Source: Quillaja saponaria
Taxonomy: Eukaryota > Streptophyta > Magnoliopsida > Fabales > Quillajaceae
DNA length: 64,000 bases
Reading direction: 5' to 3'
Assembly (NCBI GenBank): GCA_029379385.1
Contig: CM055611.1
Location: 17,492,062-17,556,061, forward strand
The position numbers and the translations under genes are program-made. The notes beneath the pieces were generated by a model. It made no database searches. It saw nothing but the letters and a program-made list of their open reading frames with translations, and was not told the DNA's origin. Within the stretch, counting starts at the first letter, position 1. Every line of letters starts with the position of its first letter. Below, in pieces: positions 36,423 through 48,036 of this stretch.

Positions 36423-36683
36423 ATGGGTATTAAAAGGATCGGTTCGGCATTCATGCTGGGCACTATATATGGGGTTTTCTTAGCTCAACACTCTGACATC
36501 CTCGTTGCCATGGCCAAGAAAATTGAAGAAAAGGTCCCAGACATCCTCGTTGCCATGACCAAGCGAAGTGAAGAAAACGAACCAGACATCATTGCCATGA
36601 CCAAGCAAAGTGAAGAAAACATCCCAGACTTCATCGTGGCCAACCAAATTTATCACAAGCCTAATACATGGAGAAGGAAGTAA
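36423..36683 (+). CDS. STMP1-like short membrane microprotein (c)
   Basis: Single-exon, 86 aa. Residues 7-22 (GSAFMLGTIYGVFLAQ) form one membrane helix followed by HSDILVAMAKKIEEK. This resembles the STMP1 layout of a Gly-containing helix, an AQN/AQH-like turn, a D-I motif and an AKKLEE-type amphipathic stretch. Unusually the tail repeats about 15 residues: PDILVAMTKRSEENE, PDIIAMTKQSEENI, PDFIVANQIYHK. It is the intact duplicate of the frameshifted gene at 31803. A TATA-like CTATATAAGG lies about 85 bp upstream. Mitochondrial inner-membrane location is inferred from the animal family, not shown by the sequence. Confidence 0.6.
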   Translation: MGIKRIGSAFMLGTIYGVFLAQHSDILVAMAKKIEEKVPDILVAMTKRSEENEPDIIAMTKQSEENIPDFIVANQIYHKPNTWRRK

Positions 36684-39100
36684 TAAGATTCATGAATTAT
36701 AATTATTATTTTTGTTTTTATTAGGATTTTAGATTAGAGTTTCTTTTTATTATAACTTTAAGTATTAATCTTTTATGTTGTTTTTTTAATAAACTGTTGC
36801 ATCAAAGAGTGATAAGAAGATGAAAGTGCTTAGGAGAATTATTTGGTACCCAACTCTGTTTGTTGGGTATTGTATACCCAATCTGATGTGTACACTTCAT
36901 CCACCGTCAATTCAATTTGAAAAAATCACAACTATTGATTCCTGTTAACTTATTACTGAATTATTCAACAATACAATAATTACATTTTCTCCCCCAAATT
37001 GTCTATTTTGTTCATTCATAACCAAACTACAACAAATTAAAGAAAAGGTTTGATTCGGATGTTGGTTTCTCAATATCCTTGCAGCTCCAAAATCCTTCTC
37101 TTTATTGAATAAAACTGTTTCAGCTTAAGAGCTTCATCAATAGCCCCATTTCGGCACAACCCTCCTATCATAACATTGTAGGTAACTTTGTTAGGACTAC
37201 AACTCCTTCACTTCCATATCTGAAAAGGTCCTTCTACCCTCCTCAACATTTCTAACTTCAAAATGTGCATTCAGAAGAGTGAAGAGTGGTGTAAGTATAA
37301 TTATCAGGACTTATCCTAGCCTCTAACATTCCATTATACACCTTTCAAAACAACTCCATTTTATTGGAATTCAACAAGCCCTTCAGCAAAGAATTACAAC
37401 AGACCATGCTAGGCAAAAATGAAACATTTTTAGTAGCTAAAAACAAACTAGCAGCTTCATTCAGAAAACCCATTTTCGTGCAACCATCAATCAAAATTTC
37501 AAACACCACCGTATTTGATCCCTCACATTCTTTACGGCAACTAATGATGGAATCCAAAATTTCACCAAAATTGTAGAAGGCAGCTACGGAGACTACCGTG
37601 CTCGGGCTGTTACCTTCTTTCTTTTCCTTTCTTTTCTTTTCTAATTGATTTTTCATAGGGTGGTTAGCTGTTGGGTTTTATGGTGGAGATCATGGAGTAT
37701 AGAGAATAGAGAATAGAGAGAGAGAGAGAGAGAGATGGTGGAAATCGTACAAGGTGGGGGGAGAGAGAGTCTGATCTGAACAAGGGGTAAACTAAAAACA
37801 ATTAATTCATAATGGGATAAAAGATAAATATGTATAAATATTGGCAGATTGACAACCGGTGTTAAAAAAAAAAAATTTAACAGGTAACACTAGAAACGTG
37901 CCAAACCAAGAGATATGCCACGTGTAAAAAAAGTTGGATATTTAAAAGCACAACAAAAACGCTTGGGTATTGTATAAGCCCGAGTGCTTAATATAAAGAG
38001 AGATGAGAGAAATCTCAAATTAATGTAGGGAGTATCTTAATTTATCTATATATATATATAGTTTATTATTGATTTTGAAATGGGTGAATAGCAACAATAA
38101 TTTGATTGGAGTTAGTGTAATATTTTAACATACTTATTTTTAATCTATTTTTAAGAATTTATTGATGATGTCGAATCATTAGTGATTAGGTCCGAATCAA
38201 GTTCATATAATTCTCATGTTACAAGTTGAAATTGATTAACAACTAAACTAACAAGTACAAAAGCGTTCATGATTCGTGAATTTGGAGATAAATAAAAAAA
38301 CAAAAAGCAAAGAAATATCATGTCAAGTCATGGCCATGCACATCCAAGTGGTTATTTCAAGACCAAGCATGTGATGAAGAAGATGCAAAGTGTAGAAGAA
38401 ATTTAATTTTGATTTATTAAAAAATAAATAAAATTGTGCAGTATTAGTTCAGTTTGGGTAGGAAAGGTTTTATTATTTTTAAGAATATGTACTTAATTTG
38501 GATGCTTTACCTATCATAGCGCTTAATAAATTTAATTTAGACCTAATTTGTTACTTCAATTGTACATACTATTTTTTGATATCATATCTTTTAGAGTATT
38601 TAATAAATAATTATATAGCTTTGCTCAGGAGATTCTAATACATTTCTATTATAATTATCGGGAAAATGAATCAAACAACTGATAAGATGACCAAAATTAT
38701 ATCTAGAAAATAAAATTTATTTATTTATAATGTTATATCTTGTGTTATGATATTATGAGATTATTACTTCTAGACTTGTAAACTTAAATTTTACACTTTT
38801 TTTAACGAAAAAAATTATTTTTTACCAAAAAAAATATAAAACTAATTTTTTTCTTTAATTTTAGTCTGTAAAAAGTTCAATGAGTTAGTTAAAAAAATAA
38901 AAATTTAATTGTTGATTTCAAACAATTTTACAAAAAAAAAAAAAAAAAATGGTTTTGAAATTTTGGAGGGTTTTGTTCCTGGTTCGACCAAAGCTATTGC
39001 CATGCCGCTGGTCTCTCTCTCTTCCCCTCTCCCTTTGAATCTGTCCGTTCAACTTGACGCGACCGAGTGATTCACAGTGAGACGTAGAAACCAGCAAGGC
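36684..39100. other. Spacer with copy-B-specific insertion
   Basis: About 36800-38045 has no counterpart in copy A and carries a PPR relic. The remainder aligns with 32160-32990. Also holds a (GA)n run at about 37714-37735 and a poly-A run at 38933-38949. Confidence 0.5.
37058..37656 (-). pseudogene. PPR (pentatricopeptide repeat) protein fragment
   Basis: On the minus strand, 37656-37345 reads SNTVVFEILIDGCTKMGF, LNEAASLFLATKN and PSMVCCNSLLKGLLNSNKME, typical 35-residue PPR units of organellar RNA-binding proteins. After a stop it continues in other frames (YNGMLEARISPDNYTYTT, NKVTYNVMIGGLCRNGAIDE). Stops and frameshifts make it a pseudogene, and both ends of a normal PPR protein are missing. 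It lies in the copy-B-specific insertion. Confidence 0.8.
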
Positions 39101-39101
39101 G

Positions 39102-39110
39102 TTTATAGAA
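39102..39110 (+). promoter_or_regulatory. Degraded TATA position of PSF2 copy B
   Basis: TTTATAGAA at the position of TATATAAAA in copy A. The preceding 40 bases are otherwise nearly identical, so the change is specific. Confidence 0.5.
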
Positions 39111-40962
39111 GATTTGTCCTCCACATATTTCAATTATCTTGTTTGCTCTTAATCAGGTTGGGTTTTAATCTTAGTTGTTAATAAGATGTAATGTTAAATT
39201 CTTCATCTTTTTCTTCATTTCTGTGAGGTTTCTGTTCATTATTCTTGTAATCTTGTTACTGTGAACTTTTTTGCATTTCTCTGTCTTTTGCTTTTGCTAA
39301 TCAATTTCTGGGATTATACTAATTCATTTTACATATGAACTTTTAGCAATTGAAATTGAAAATTACATGATCAATTTAAGCTTACCATCGATAGTTCTTT
39401 ATAATAGATTGGGTTCTCCAATATCGTCATTTGGACTCTATTGGATTGTGGATTCTGCAGGTGTTAGTGTTGCCCCAAAATACCAATTCTTTAGAATAGA
39501 AACACAGTCTACCAACTGAAACCAAAAGTATATCACTTCGGAAGTATTCCGGACAATGGTTAAGTGGTAAAGAACAAATAATTAAAATAATGGATAGGAA
39601 TAGAGCCAAATAAAGTGAACGAGAAGGAAAAGTAGAAGAAGAGGAAAGGGCCGGAGAAAGTACATTTTAGAGAAATTCCGTAGAGGGTATGGAGAAGATG
39701 AATATAAATGGTAGTTATGGAATTCGGAGGCCTAACAATCTTGAGAAGGCAGTCACATCCAATTTCTTGGCTTATAAAGTTTCAATTTTAGCTCCATCTG
39801 TGAATACCTTTGTGCACCATATTTGACTAGAAAAATTATGGGATAGAAACCATAGCCTTCTGTCCTCTCTCCTTTCCCTTCCTGGAAGATGTTATTCCCA
39901 ATTTTATTTATTTTTAGAATGCATTAGTACTGGAAGAGGTTATTGGGAATTTGCAACTTCACCTATTTTACCTTCGTTCTTTTTAGCCTTATATTTTCTT
40001 GGCACGCATGGAAACACCCATGGAAACAGAGAGGGATGGTTACTCGTACCACCAGTAAATAGGGTTCAGGATCTACAAAATTTAGATCTCAGAGTTGCCT
40101 TCTTTATCTCACTGATCATCTTCACCTGATGTTTATCATCCCTTTTCCTGGAGTCCTCTTGAATTTCATATATTTCGTCTAGCTACTCCACCTTTAGTTC
40201 ATTAATCCTAGACGTTTCTGAATTCGCAGGATGGCTGGCCAATCTGAATCTCCCTCTCTCACTTTTTTCTGCTGAAGAGGTATTGCTTCTCCCACCCAAA
40301 AATGTGTGTATGTGTGTGTGTGTTGAGAGAGACAGATGGAGTCACTGTATCCAAGAATTCATCATATCTTTGGTTGCTCGAGTTTGTAGTTACACATGAT
40401 TGTTCTGTTTTAATTCGCAGCTTGAGTTCATAGCTGAGGATGAAACGATCGAGATCATACCTAATCTTAGGATGGAACCTCTCAATCTGCTATGTGTATG
40501 TATTCCTCCATCTTAGCTCTCTCACATGTCACATTTATACTCAAAAGGAAAAATGAGGTGTACTTAATTATTTCCCTTTGTGATAAAATTTTGATACAAG
40601 AGCAGGGAGACTTTGGTCCATTTTTTCCACAAATACCTACTCAAGTACCATTATGGCTAGCAGTGGCTTTGAAGAAGAGGGGAAAATGCACCATTCGACC
40701 TCCAGAGTGGATGGCAGTTGGTGAATTTAATTTTCTTTTATTCTTTATTTAATTACTTTCTGTTGGGATCAAGTAACTATGATAATATACATATTCTGTT
40801 TTGGTTATTAGTGTTTTGATAAGCTTGTGCAATAAACCTAATGTTAGTTGTTTATTAGCTGAAGGATGAGTTTATTTTGATTGAAGATCGATTCATATTT
40901 GTATAAATGAATACCAGCTCCATCTGAGAGCAAGACAGAGAGTTGGGAGCTAAGGGATTTAG

Positions 40963-41600
40963 ACGGTCAGACAATCCTTACAAAGGATGTGTTTAAGTAT
41001 TTAGGGTCATTTATACAAAAAGATGGTGCAATTGAGCATGATGTAAACCATAGGATCAAGGCAGGGTGGGTGAAGTGGAGGAGTGCTTCGGGAGTTTTAT
41101 GTGATCCTAAAATCCCGAATAGATTGAAAGGAAAATTTTATATGTCGGCAGTGAGACTAGCTATGCTGTATGGTACCGAATGTTGGGCAGTTAAGAAGCA
41201 ACATTCGCATAAGATGGAAGTAGCCGAAATGAGAATGTTGAGATAGTTGACAGGACATACAAGAAAGGATAGAATAAGAAATAAGGAGATTCGTAAGAAG
41301 GTGGAAGTAGCACCTATTGAGGAGAAAATGAGGGAGAATCGTCTACGTTGGTTTGGACACATCCAATGTCGGCCAATGGACGCAGTAGTTAAGTAAGATG
41401 ACTTGGTTCAGGTGCCAGGTGTTAGATGGGGAAAGGGGAGACCGAAACTTACATGGGGGACAGTCATCGAGAAAGATATGGCTGTGCTAGGGATTAATGA
41501 AAATATTGTCTCGGATCGATGCGAATGGAGGAAAAGGATTCATATAGCCGACCCTAACTAATTTGGGATTTTAAGGCTTAGTTGAGTTGAGTTGAGTTGA
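40963..41600 (+). mobile_element. 5'-truncated LINE in PSF2 copy B intron 3
   Basis: Encodes the C-terminal part of a plant LINE reverse transcriptase polyprotein ([45 protein letters not shown]) with internal stops. Ends in the LINE tail repeat TTGAGTTGAGTTGAGTTGA. Copy A lacks it, so it arrived after the duplication. It replaced about 45 bp of intron. Confidence 0.9.
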
Positions 41601-41810
41601 ATTTAAAGTGAACACCTGATTTCAACAGCCTCGTGTAATTACATTTGAGGCATATTCTCTTGAAACATGACATTGGTGAATGCCCTCCTTCCAAAGTGAT
41701 CAAAACAATCCATTCCCTTGCCTTTAATATATCTGTAATAAATAAATGTCAGAGAACTGGCTGCGTATGGATGTGTTCTTATTGACAAGAAAACATTATT
41801 AAACATCTGA

Positions 41811-41910
41811 GTTATTATTGAAAATGATATCTTGGTCGATGCAAATGGAGTAAAATGATTCATATAGCCGACCCCAAGTAGTTTGAGATTTAAGGCTTAG
41901 TTGAGTTGAG
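41811..41910 (+). mobile_element. 100-bp LINE 3' end
   Basis: Matches the LINE tail (TATAGCCGACCCCAA, AAGGCTTAGTTGAGTTGAG) and cleanly interrupts sequence that is continuous in copy A (AAACATCTGA then TTAGTTTATATC). Confidence 0.85.
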
Positions 41911-44290
41911 GTAGTTTATATCTATTACTGAAAATCTGAACGTGGGACTTTAAATTTTTCTAGTTCCTTGTGTTCTACTTTTTATTTTTTTTAATTGAGG
42001 CCTCATGTCCTGTTCAATTTTTCATTTCCCCATTTGATTTGAGCTAGGCAACTATATATTTGACCAAGTTTTATTGCTGGTAAGTCATAGATTTTCTGCT
42101 GCCTACTGTTACTCATATTTACATGTTTCTATGGAATCAAGTGGTCATTTTATTATTTATTATTTTATATATCCCTCGCTGAATATACAAAACTTCATAG
42201 AATACTAAGAGTCATAAGCGGTTTTGCAATTAGGTGTATCCCTAAAGGAATCATTAAGAAGAATGTATTTCAGGTTGTGGAAATCTTTTTTTTTTTTTTT
42301 TTCTGTCACTTCTCTAATTGCTCTTCATCTTCAACATATCCCGTGTTGCTTTTCTATCCATCATCTGCAAATCTGCTTATCAACTATTCTATGGTTATTG
42401 GTTTCTGCTTGTATATTGATGGCTAATATTTTAGTTTCCTATATTAAAATGGGTAACCCTTTTATCTGTTAAAACTTCAAAATTTTCCAGTTCTATAGGT
42501 GGTCCAGTATATTTTGTCAGAATTTGAGCTGTTTTACAACTGCTTAGAATCTGTTGACTTTATGATTTTCTAACACTTGAGTAGCTTAATGGAGTCCATA
42601 AGATTGTGTAACTTAGACCCTCCTTCTTTGTGGTGTAGAGAAGTTGACTCAGGTTCTCGAAGCAGAGAGAGACTCTCAAGAGATGTCTGAGCAATTACCA
42701 TTTCATTATGTAGAAATCTCAAGGCTTCTTTTTGACCTGTGAGTCTTGAAACATTCTTACTTTATTCTTGTAAGTTATCATTTGATGACATTGCTGTCAA
42801 CTAACTTTTTTCTGCATGTCAGTGCACGTGATGACATTCCTGACGTGTATATGGTGAGTTTAAATCCTCTTCCAACCTTGTGTTTGGCCGTGCACATGAC
42901 CATTTGCTAGGCTCTGATTTAAATTTTTATACAGGTGAGGTCCCTTATTGAGGATATCAGGGATGTAAGATTTCATAAAGTTGAGACTGACTTGGAGGCA
43001 TTTAATGGCAGGACGGTTGCTGTCAAGGTACTATTTTTATCCACATGTTTGTATATATATTACTTATAAGCTACAATCCATTCATGACACCACACCATTT
43101 AGCTTAAGCTTTTACCTAAGGAGCTTTGTCCTTTCTGTCTCTGTTCTCGTAATTAAATTTCAGCACTAAGTTAGTGAAAGGCCTCTGCTCTATTGCATGG
43201 GTGTCTTCAAGATTGAATCCAATTATAAGCCTCAAGTAGTACCTTAAGCTTGTAGGTGTGGTTCTCCAAGAGGACCAAGACACACACATATTTCGAAATC
43301 TTTATTGGTGCAAATTTCTTCAAAGTAGTATTGGCAGCACTATGAATTTTGAGATTCTAGTAGGAAGTTAAATGCAATATCGGAAGTTAAGAAGGAAATA
43401 CTTAATAGTTGTTCCATTTGCAGAATCTGGTATACATTTGAAGGGATAATGGTGGTTGCTTATGTCTATGTTATGGACAATTTAAGTTGAATGATTCTTT
43501 TCCCTCTTAGGAGCTTCCTCTGTGTGTACACTGTGTTCCTGTTGGAATATTTGAATAGAAGTTTATTGCTGATATAAAAGAAAAAAATGTGAAATATATT
43601 TGTTCACTGTTACATATATTAATCACCTCTTAGTTTAAGAAATGTCAAATAAAGTGTTACTGTTAGGAAACATTATTGTTTGCGATGTGGTGCATTTACA
43701 TCTTGCTCTTTAGACTTTAGAGTGAGAGTCAGACAGGGCGAACAGGGGAGAGAGAGAAATTGCCCTCTTTGTTCTCCTTACATTCTTCTGTGTATATTTA
43801 TCTGTTCAAAACATTGTCTTCCTCTCATTAGTGGTCTGATCATTTGCACTGTCTTGCAGATTAAAAACCTATCTGCAATGGAAGTGAATATAGTTCGGCC
43901 ATTTATTGGGAGAGCCTTACAGGCATTTTATAAGCATGACAGCCCAGAGTTAATACCAGATCCAGAAAGAGTTTCAGATAGACGGCAACAAGTTGCTACT
44001 ACTGCACCAAGAGTATGTTGTTTATCTGACACATGGAAATACACATATTTTTATTATTGATCATTATTGTATTATTGCTTATGCTGGTGACAACAGAAGT
44101 TATGCAAAGCTAAATCCCCTTCATCATCTTTCTTAGTTATATTTCGTGAGCCTCTGTAGAACTAATTCATAAGCAATGGTTTTAAAGGAGCTGCTAGTCT
44201 AACATGGATATTATCTTTAACAGGCTAGGTTTTCATATTCTAACTATTTTTTGCTTTAACAGCGACAACTACGACGGTGATCAGGCATCG

Positions 44291-45980
44291 ACTTCCATCT
44301 CATTGAGGATACACCTAGCTGGCTGCAAAGGAGCATCCTTTCTGAGAATTAAGAACACTATCTTTTTGGTGGTTTTCTCATTTTAAACAAGCCAGAGTTA
44401 CAACAGGAGACCACAAGTAAAAGATGCCGAGATGGTTTATCGATGAAGAACAAACAGGTGGATTGAGTTTATCTTCAAAGAGTAATCTTATGTATTATAC
44501 GGGTGGCTTTTCATACTTATTTACTATTTAGCAATGTTAAACTTCCAAGAGGGGGTTGGGGAGGAAATAGGATGCATTGACATTGAGAATCCAGCAAATC
44601 AAACCAGCCTTCAGTCATCCTCCTCCTCTCCATTACATCCCAACTGAATAGATTGTCTTTTTCGTGTTCAAAATCAACTCATGCCCTACATTTTGCTCTT
44701 TAACTTAATCCTTCAATGACTATACTCTGGTGAAAGAAATTATTTATCCATTTCCTGAGCAATTTAGGATTATAGGAAATGACTGTCTCTGTTTTGTTGC
44801 ATAAGATTGTGTAAGCTTTCAATGAAACAAAACATGGATACGTAGAAACCACTCATTTGAAAAAAAAAAATAAAAAAGAAAGAGACATCTTAGAGTAATT
44901 TGGTCCTTGTAATCTACAATGTTGCCAAAAACATTATCTGGCCGCTCCATCAATTCCTATTCTGCTTCTCAATTTCCATGCCCCCAAATTTGACCAAAAA
45001 AAAAAAAGTTGACATACATTTTAGTATTACTGGTAATTAATTGATTTCTAAATAAATGGAAATTAGATCTAGAAGCTTACAAAAAATATATGTTTGTTAG
45101 TCAAATATGAACTCTTGTGCATGCAATTCGTGGTGCGATTTCAAGCTTAAACTAGTTAACACTTGATTGTGGAGTACAGATAATAACGACGCATAAAAGC
45201 AATTAGCAATTTGAAATCAACTTTTGCCAACACTTTCTTTATTCTTGTAAACAAACAAAATTAGCCACTATTGTGTCCATCAGCTTCACATTAGAGAGTT
45301 AAGTCAATTATGTGCATTTTTATTAATTGAATAATATATTAATTATTTATTTTAAAATTAAAAAATTTACAAAACTTTTATTTCGCATGCTACTTTGAAA
45401 TTTTAAATTTAGAAAACCATAAAATTCCTTCATTATTTTTTATATAATTCATAATATTATATATAAAAAAATAAGGAAATTATTATTTGTACTTATGAGA
45501 ATTAGTTTCACACTCTTCACAAATTGATGAGTCCTACTTAAATAGGTGGAGTCACACAAGAAGTGAAATTAATTTTATTTTTTAGTGGAAATATTCTCAT
45601 CCTAAATGAAATATATATTATGCAACTTTTCTTTAAAAGTTAGAAGTGCTACATACTAAAACTTGCGTCTGTATTCCATCCCCGGTTCGATCTGAGGGCC
45701 TCCCTCAAACCAAAAAAGAAAAAAAAGAAAAGAAAAAAGAAAAGTGCCAAATATATATATATTATATAGTTGTTATTAATATTTAATATTTAGAACAATG
45801 CACATGAGATATTATTTTGTCAAATTGAGAGGGAATTGACATTATCAAGTGCATGTCACTCCAAATTCGATATGCGCTTAAAGTCTTATCCTCCAAGCGT
45901 GTTGAAATTTCAGGTTGTGCAACTTTTGTACCCCATATGGTTTTTATTATAATTATTTCTAATTTATTATTTATTAAACA

Positions 45981-46017
<37 letters not shown>

Positions 46018-46029
46018 ACAACTCCCACT
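44291..46029. other. PSF2 3' flank and HyPRP unit-1 upstream region
   Basis: From about 44440 this aligns with 53050-55650, and parts align with 55880-56840 and 60640-61450. It therefore marks the start of the repeated HyPRP unit. Includes a 35-base poly-A run (45981-46015) close upstream of the TATA box. No gene is seen. Confidence 0.6.
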
Positions 46030-46037
46030 TATAAATA
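46030..46037 (+). promoter_or_regulatory. TATA box of HyPRP unit 1
   Basis: TATAAATA 102 bp before the ATG, in the block TATAAATACCTTAGCAAACT shared by all four units. An upstream block CAGGTTGTGCAACTT at ~45911 is also shared. Confidence 0.75.
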
Positions 46038-46131
46038 CCTTAGCAAACTTGTTCATTTTTCATCACTCACAAAACATTCTCTCTAATTAAGCTACTTTAA
46101 GCCAGTAAGTAGCTCAGAAACTATTCGACAA

Positions 46132-46626
46132 ATGGCTTCAAAGACTCTTGTATCCACTGCTCTTTTCCTCTCCCTGAACCTCATCTTCTTCACCTTGGTT
46201 AGCTCCACCAATGTCCCTTGCCCACCTCCTCCTAAATCAAATGATCACACTAACCCACCTGCCACCCCTACTACCCCTGCCACTAAGCCACCAGCTACCC
46301 CTACCACCCCTTCTACTAAACCACCAGCCACCCCTACCACCCCTGCTACTAAGCCACCTTCTATGACTTGTCCTGTGGACACACTTAAGTTGGGTGTGTG
46401 CGCCAATGTGTTGAATGGTTTGCTGAACCTTGTGCTTGGGAAGCCACCAAAGGAACCGTGCTGCAGCCTCATTAGTGGTCTTGTTGATCTTGAAGCTGCA
46501 GTTTGCCTTTGCACCGCCATTAAAGCTAATATCCTTGGTATAATCAATCTTAACATACCAGTTGACTTGAGCTTGTTGCTTAACTACTGTGGAAAGGGGA
46601 TGCCCTCTGGTTTTCAGTGCTCTTAA
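46132..46626 (+). CDS. Hybrid proline-rich protein, unit 1
   Basis: Single exon, 164 aa. The signal peptide is about residues 1-26 ([20 protein letters not shown] start). VPCPPPPKS and about three copies of an 11-residue repeat ([11 protein letters not shown] type, residues 42-75) follow. The 8CM domain has cysteines at 80, 90, 110, 111, 125, 127, 153 and 163. This is the HyPRP/EARLI1 architecture: a secreted cell-wall protein whose 8CM resembles lipid-transfer proteins and whose Pro-rich part can associate with the wall. The intronless structure and MASK start are typical. It is the closest HyPRP to PSF2 and has the most diverged 8CM of the three intact cluster members ([20 protein letters not shown]). 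Confidence 0.93.
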   Translation: MASKTLVSTALFLSLNLIFFTLVSSTNVPCPPPPKSNDHTNPPATPTTPATKPPATPTTPSTKPPATPTTPATKPPSMTCPVDTLKLGVCANVLNGLLNLVLGKPPKEPCCSLISGLVDLEAAVCLCTAIKANILGIINLNIPVDLSLLLNYCGKGMPSGFQCS

Positions 46627-48036
46627 TCTTATCTACTACCACTTAATCATGTTATGTTCCATTCACAAGTTTGCTTTTTAAATTCCTCCATTTTCATTAT
46701 AGCGTTTTGATTTGGACTCTAGCAGCCTGCTTGGATTGTTTATTGGAAGTTACCAATGAACTTTCATATGTGTCAATAAGTATTTGGTTTTAATAACCTT
46801 CTTGATCCATCATGCTCTCTATTTCTACATAATATCATCTAATCAAAAGTGAAATGAGATAAATTTTCAGTCAATTAGTTTTTCTTTCTTATTATGAATT
46901 TCTTTAATTATTCAATTAGTAACACAGTTTAAGCTTACTCTAAAAGAGTTTTTATTTATTTATTTTTAATTTTTTAATTTAAAAAAAAAGAAGCAAACTC
47001 AAGCTATTTAAATCAAACAGGTCTAGTAATTAATCAAAAAGAAAAAAAGAACAGGAAAGAACAACGATGGCGTTCACATGTCAAGTATTTTGAATTTTGG
47101 ATACTGGTATTTCAGCAGAATTTTAATTAGATACTATATTTTTATGAATATTTTTAAGAGTGGGATAAAGTTACTTGTTGATATTTAAAATAAAGATAAT
47201 TTTTAAGACTGGAATTCCTTGCACCTGGGGTCTTTGCTTTGGCAAGACAACATAAGAGTTATCCATTCTAGTCGAACCCTAACACACTGTTGGCCACATG
47301 GATTGAAGATCGCTGCAGTCCTTATGTTTTCAATTTTTCATTGCCACTTAATTTGAATCAAATAACCACAAAACTTCTTTAAGTATAAGGTCAAGTAGAT
47401 AAGTTGAAATTGTTATCATATCAACCACTTAATTACACTACTAATGAATTTTCATAACACTTAGACAAACATGGTAAAAAAAAAATCTTATAAATATTTG
47501 GTAAACAAAACAGGCAACAATTTTGCTAACTTGAATTTAACTCCAACCCAGTCACATTTTTATAATACAAGGTCAACTATACAATACCCAACGTAAACTG
47601 ACAGGTGTTGGATAGGATAATAACAACTTGGTAGTGTTACCTGCAAAGTTCTTTTTTTTTTTTATCATGTTTGCAGATTTGTGTATTTATGTTTTTCACC
47701 CACAAGCTTATTAAATACTTTCAATTTCGAACTTTGTTCCTTCTATCTCTCTTTTTTGGTAAGAATCCCTTCTCTTTCACCTCATTTTGTCCTTTACCTT
47801 TCAATGAATATCATTATCAACGCAAAAACAATGAATCTTTCTTGGCCGAGGGGAGTTTTATTTTCATCATTATTTTTATTTTCTATTTTTGTGAATCAAT
47901 CGTTTATAACTAAAATTGTGGCCAAAGGCAGCATACCAAATTTCTTACTTTTTACTCATCAAAAAAGCAAAAATATTGTTCTGTAATTGTAGCCCAAGAA
48001 TTACCCATGTAATTCCCCAGTTCAGAGCAAAATCAG
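46627..48036. other. HyPRP unit-1 3' flank and spacer
   Basis: 46630-46980 aligns with the 3' flanks at 57370 and 62060 (same AATTAGTAACACAGTTTAAG block). Beyond that is AT-rich DNA without a recognised gene; frames at 47671-47986 resemble nothing known. Confidence 0.5.

Larger units (their letters stand above)
35236..42330 (+). repeat. Tandem segmental duplication, copy B
   Basis: Second copy of 30480-35235, enlarged by a ~1.25-kb insertion with a PPR relic (about 36800-38045), LINE pieces at 40963-41600 and 41811-41910, and retained PSF2 exon 3. PSF2 then continues through exons 4-8, so B is the copy joined to the original 3' half. Confidence 0.85.
40231..44290 (+). pseudogene. PSF2: GINS subunit PSF2, copy B: complete exon set, frameshift in exon 1
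   Basis: Exons 40231-40279, 40421-40495, 40606-40720, 42639-42738, 42823-42853, 42935-43027, 43860-44012, 44273-44290. Exons 2-8 are in phase and encode the family core: [88 protein letters not shown], ending RQLRR. PSF2 is part of the GINS/CMG helicase. Exon 1 is 49 nt, not 48, so the ATG frame ends at MAGQSESPSLTFFC-stop. The upstream frame that would match exon 2 has no ATG. The TATA position is altered and intron 3 carries two LINE pieces. The gene is either dead or used through exons borrowed from copy A; a frameshift error in the assembly is the simple alternative. Confidence 0.85.

Noticed and set aside
40160..40279. Alternative upstream start for PSF2 copy B that would bypass the frameshift
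   Set aside because: The frame matching exon 2 has no ATG upstream within the exon, and the ATG is directly preceded by a splice-acceptor-like CGCAG.
47671..47986. Overlapping 80- and 101-codon frames
   Set aside because: Composition is Phe/Ser/Leu-rich from T-rich DNA; no motif, no homologous block in the other HyPRP units.
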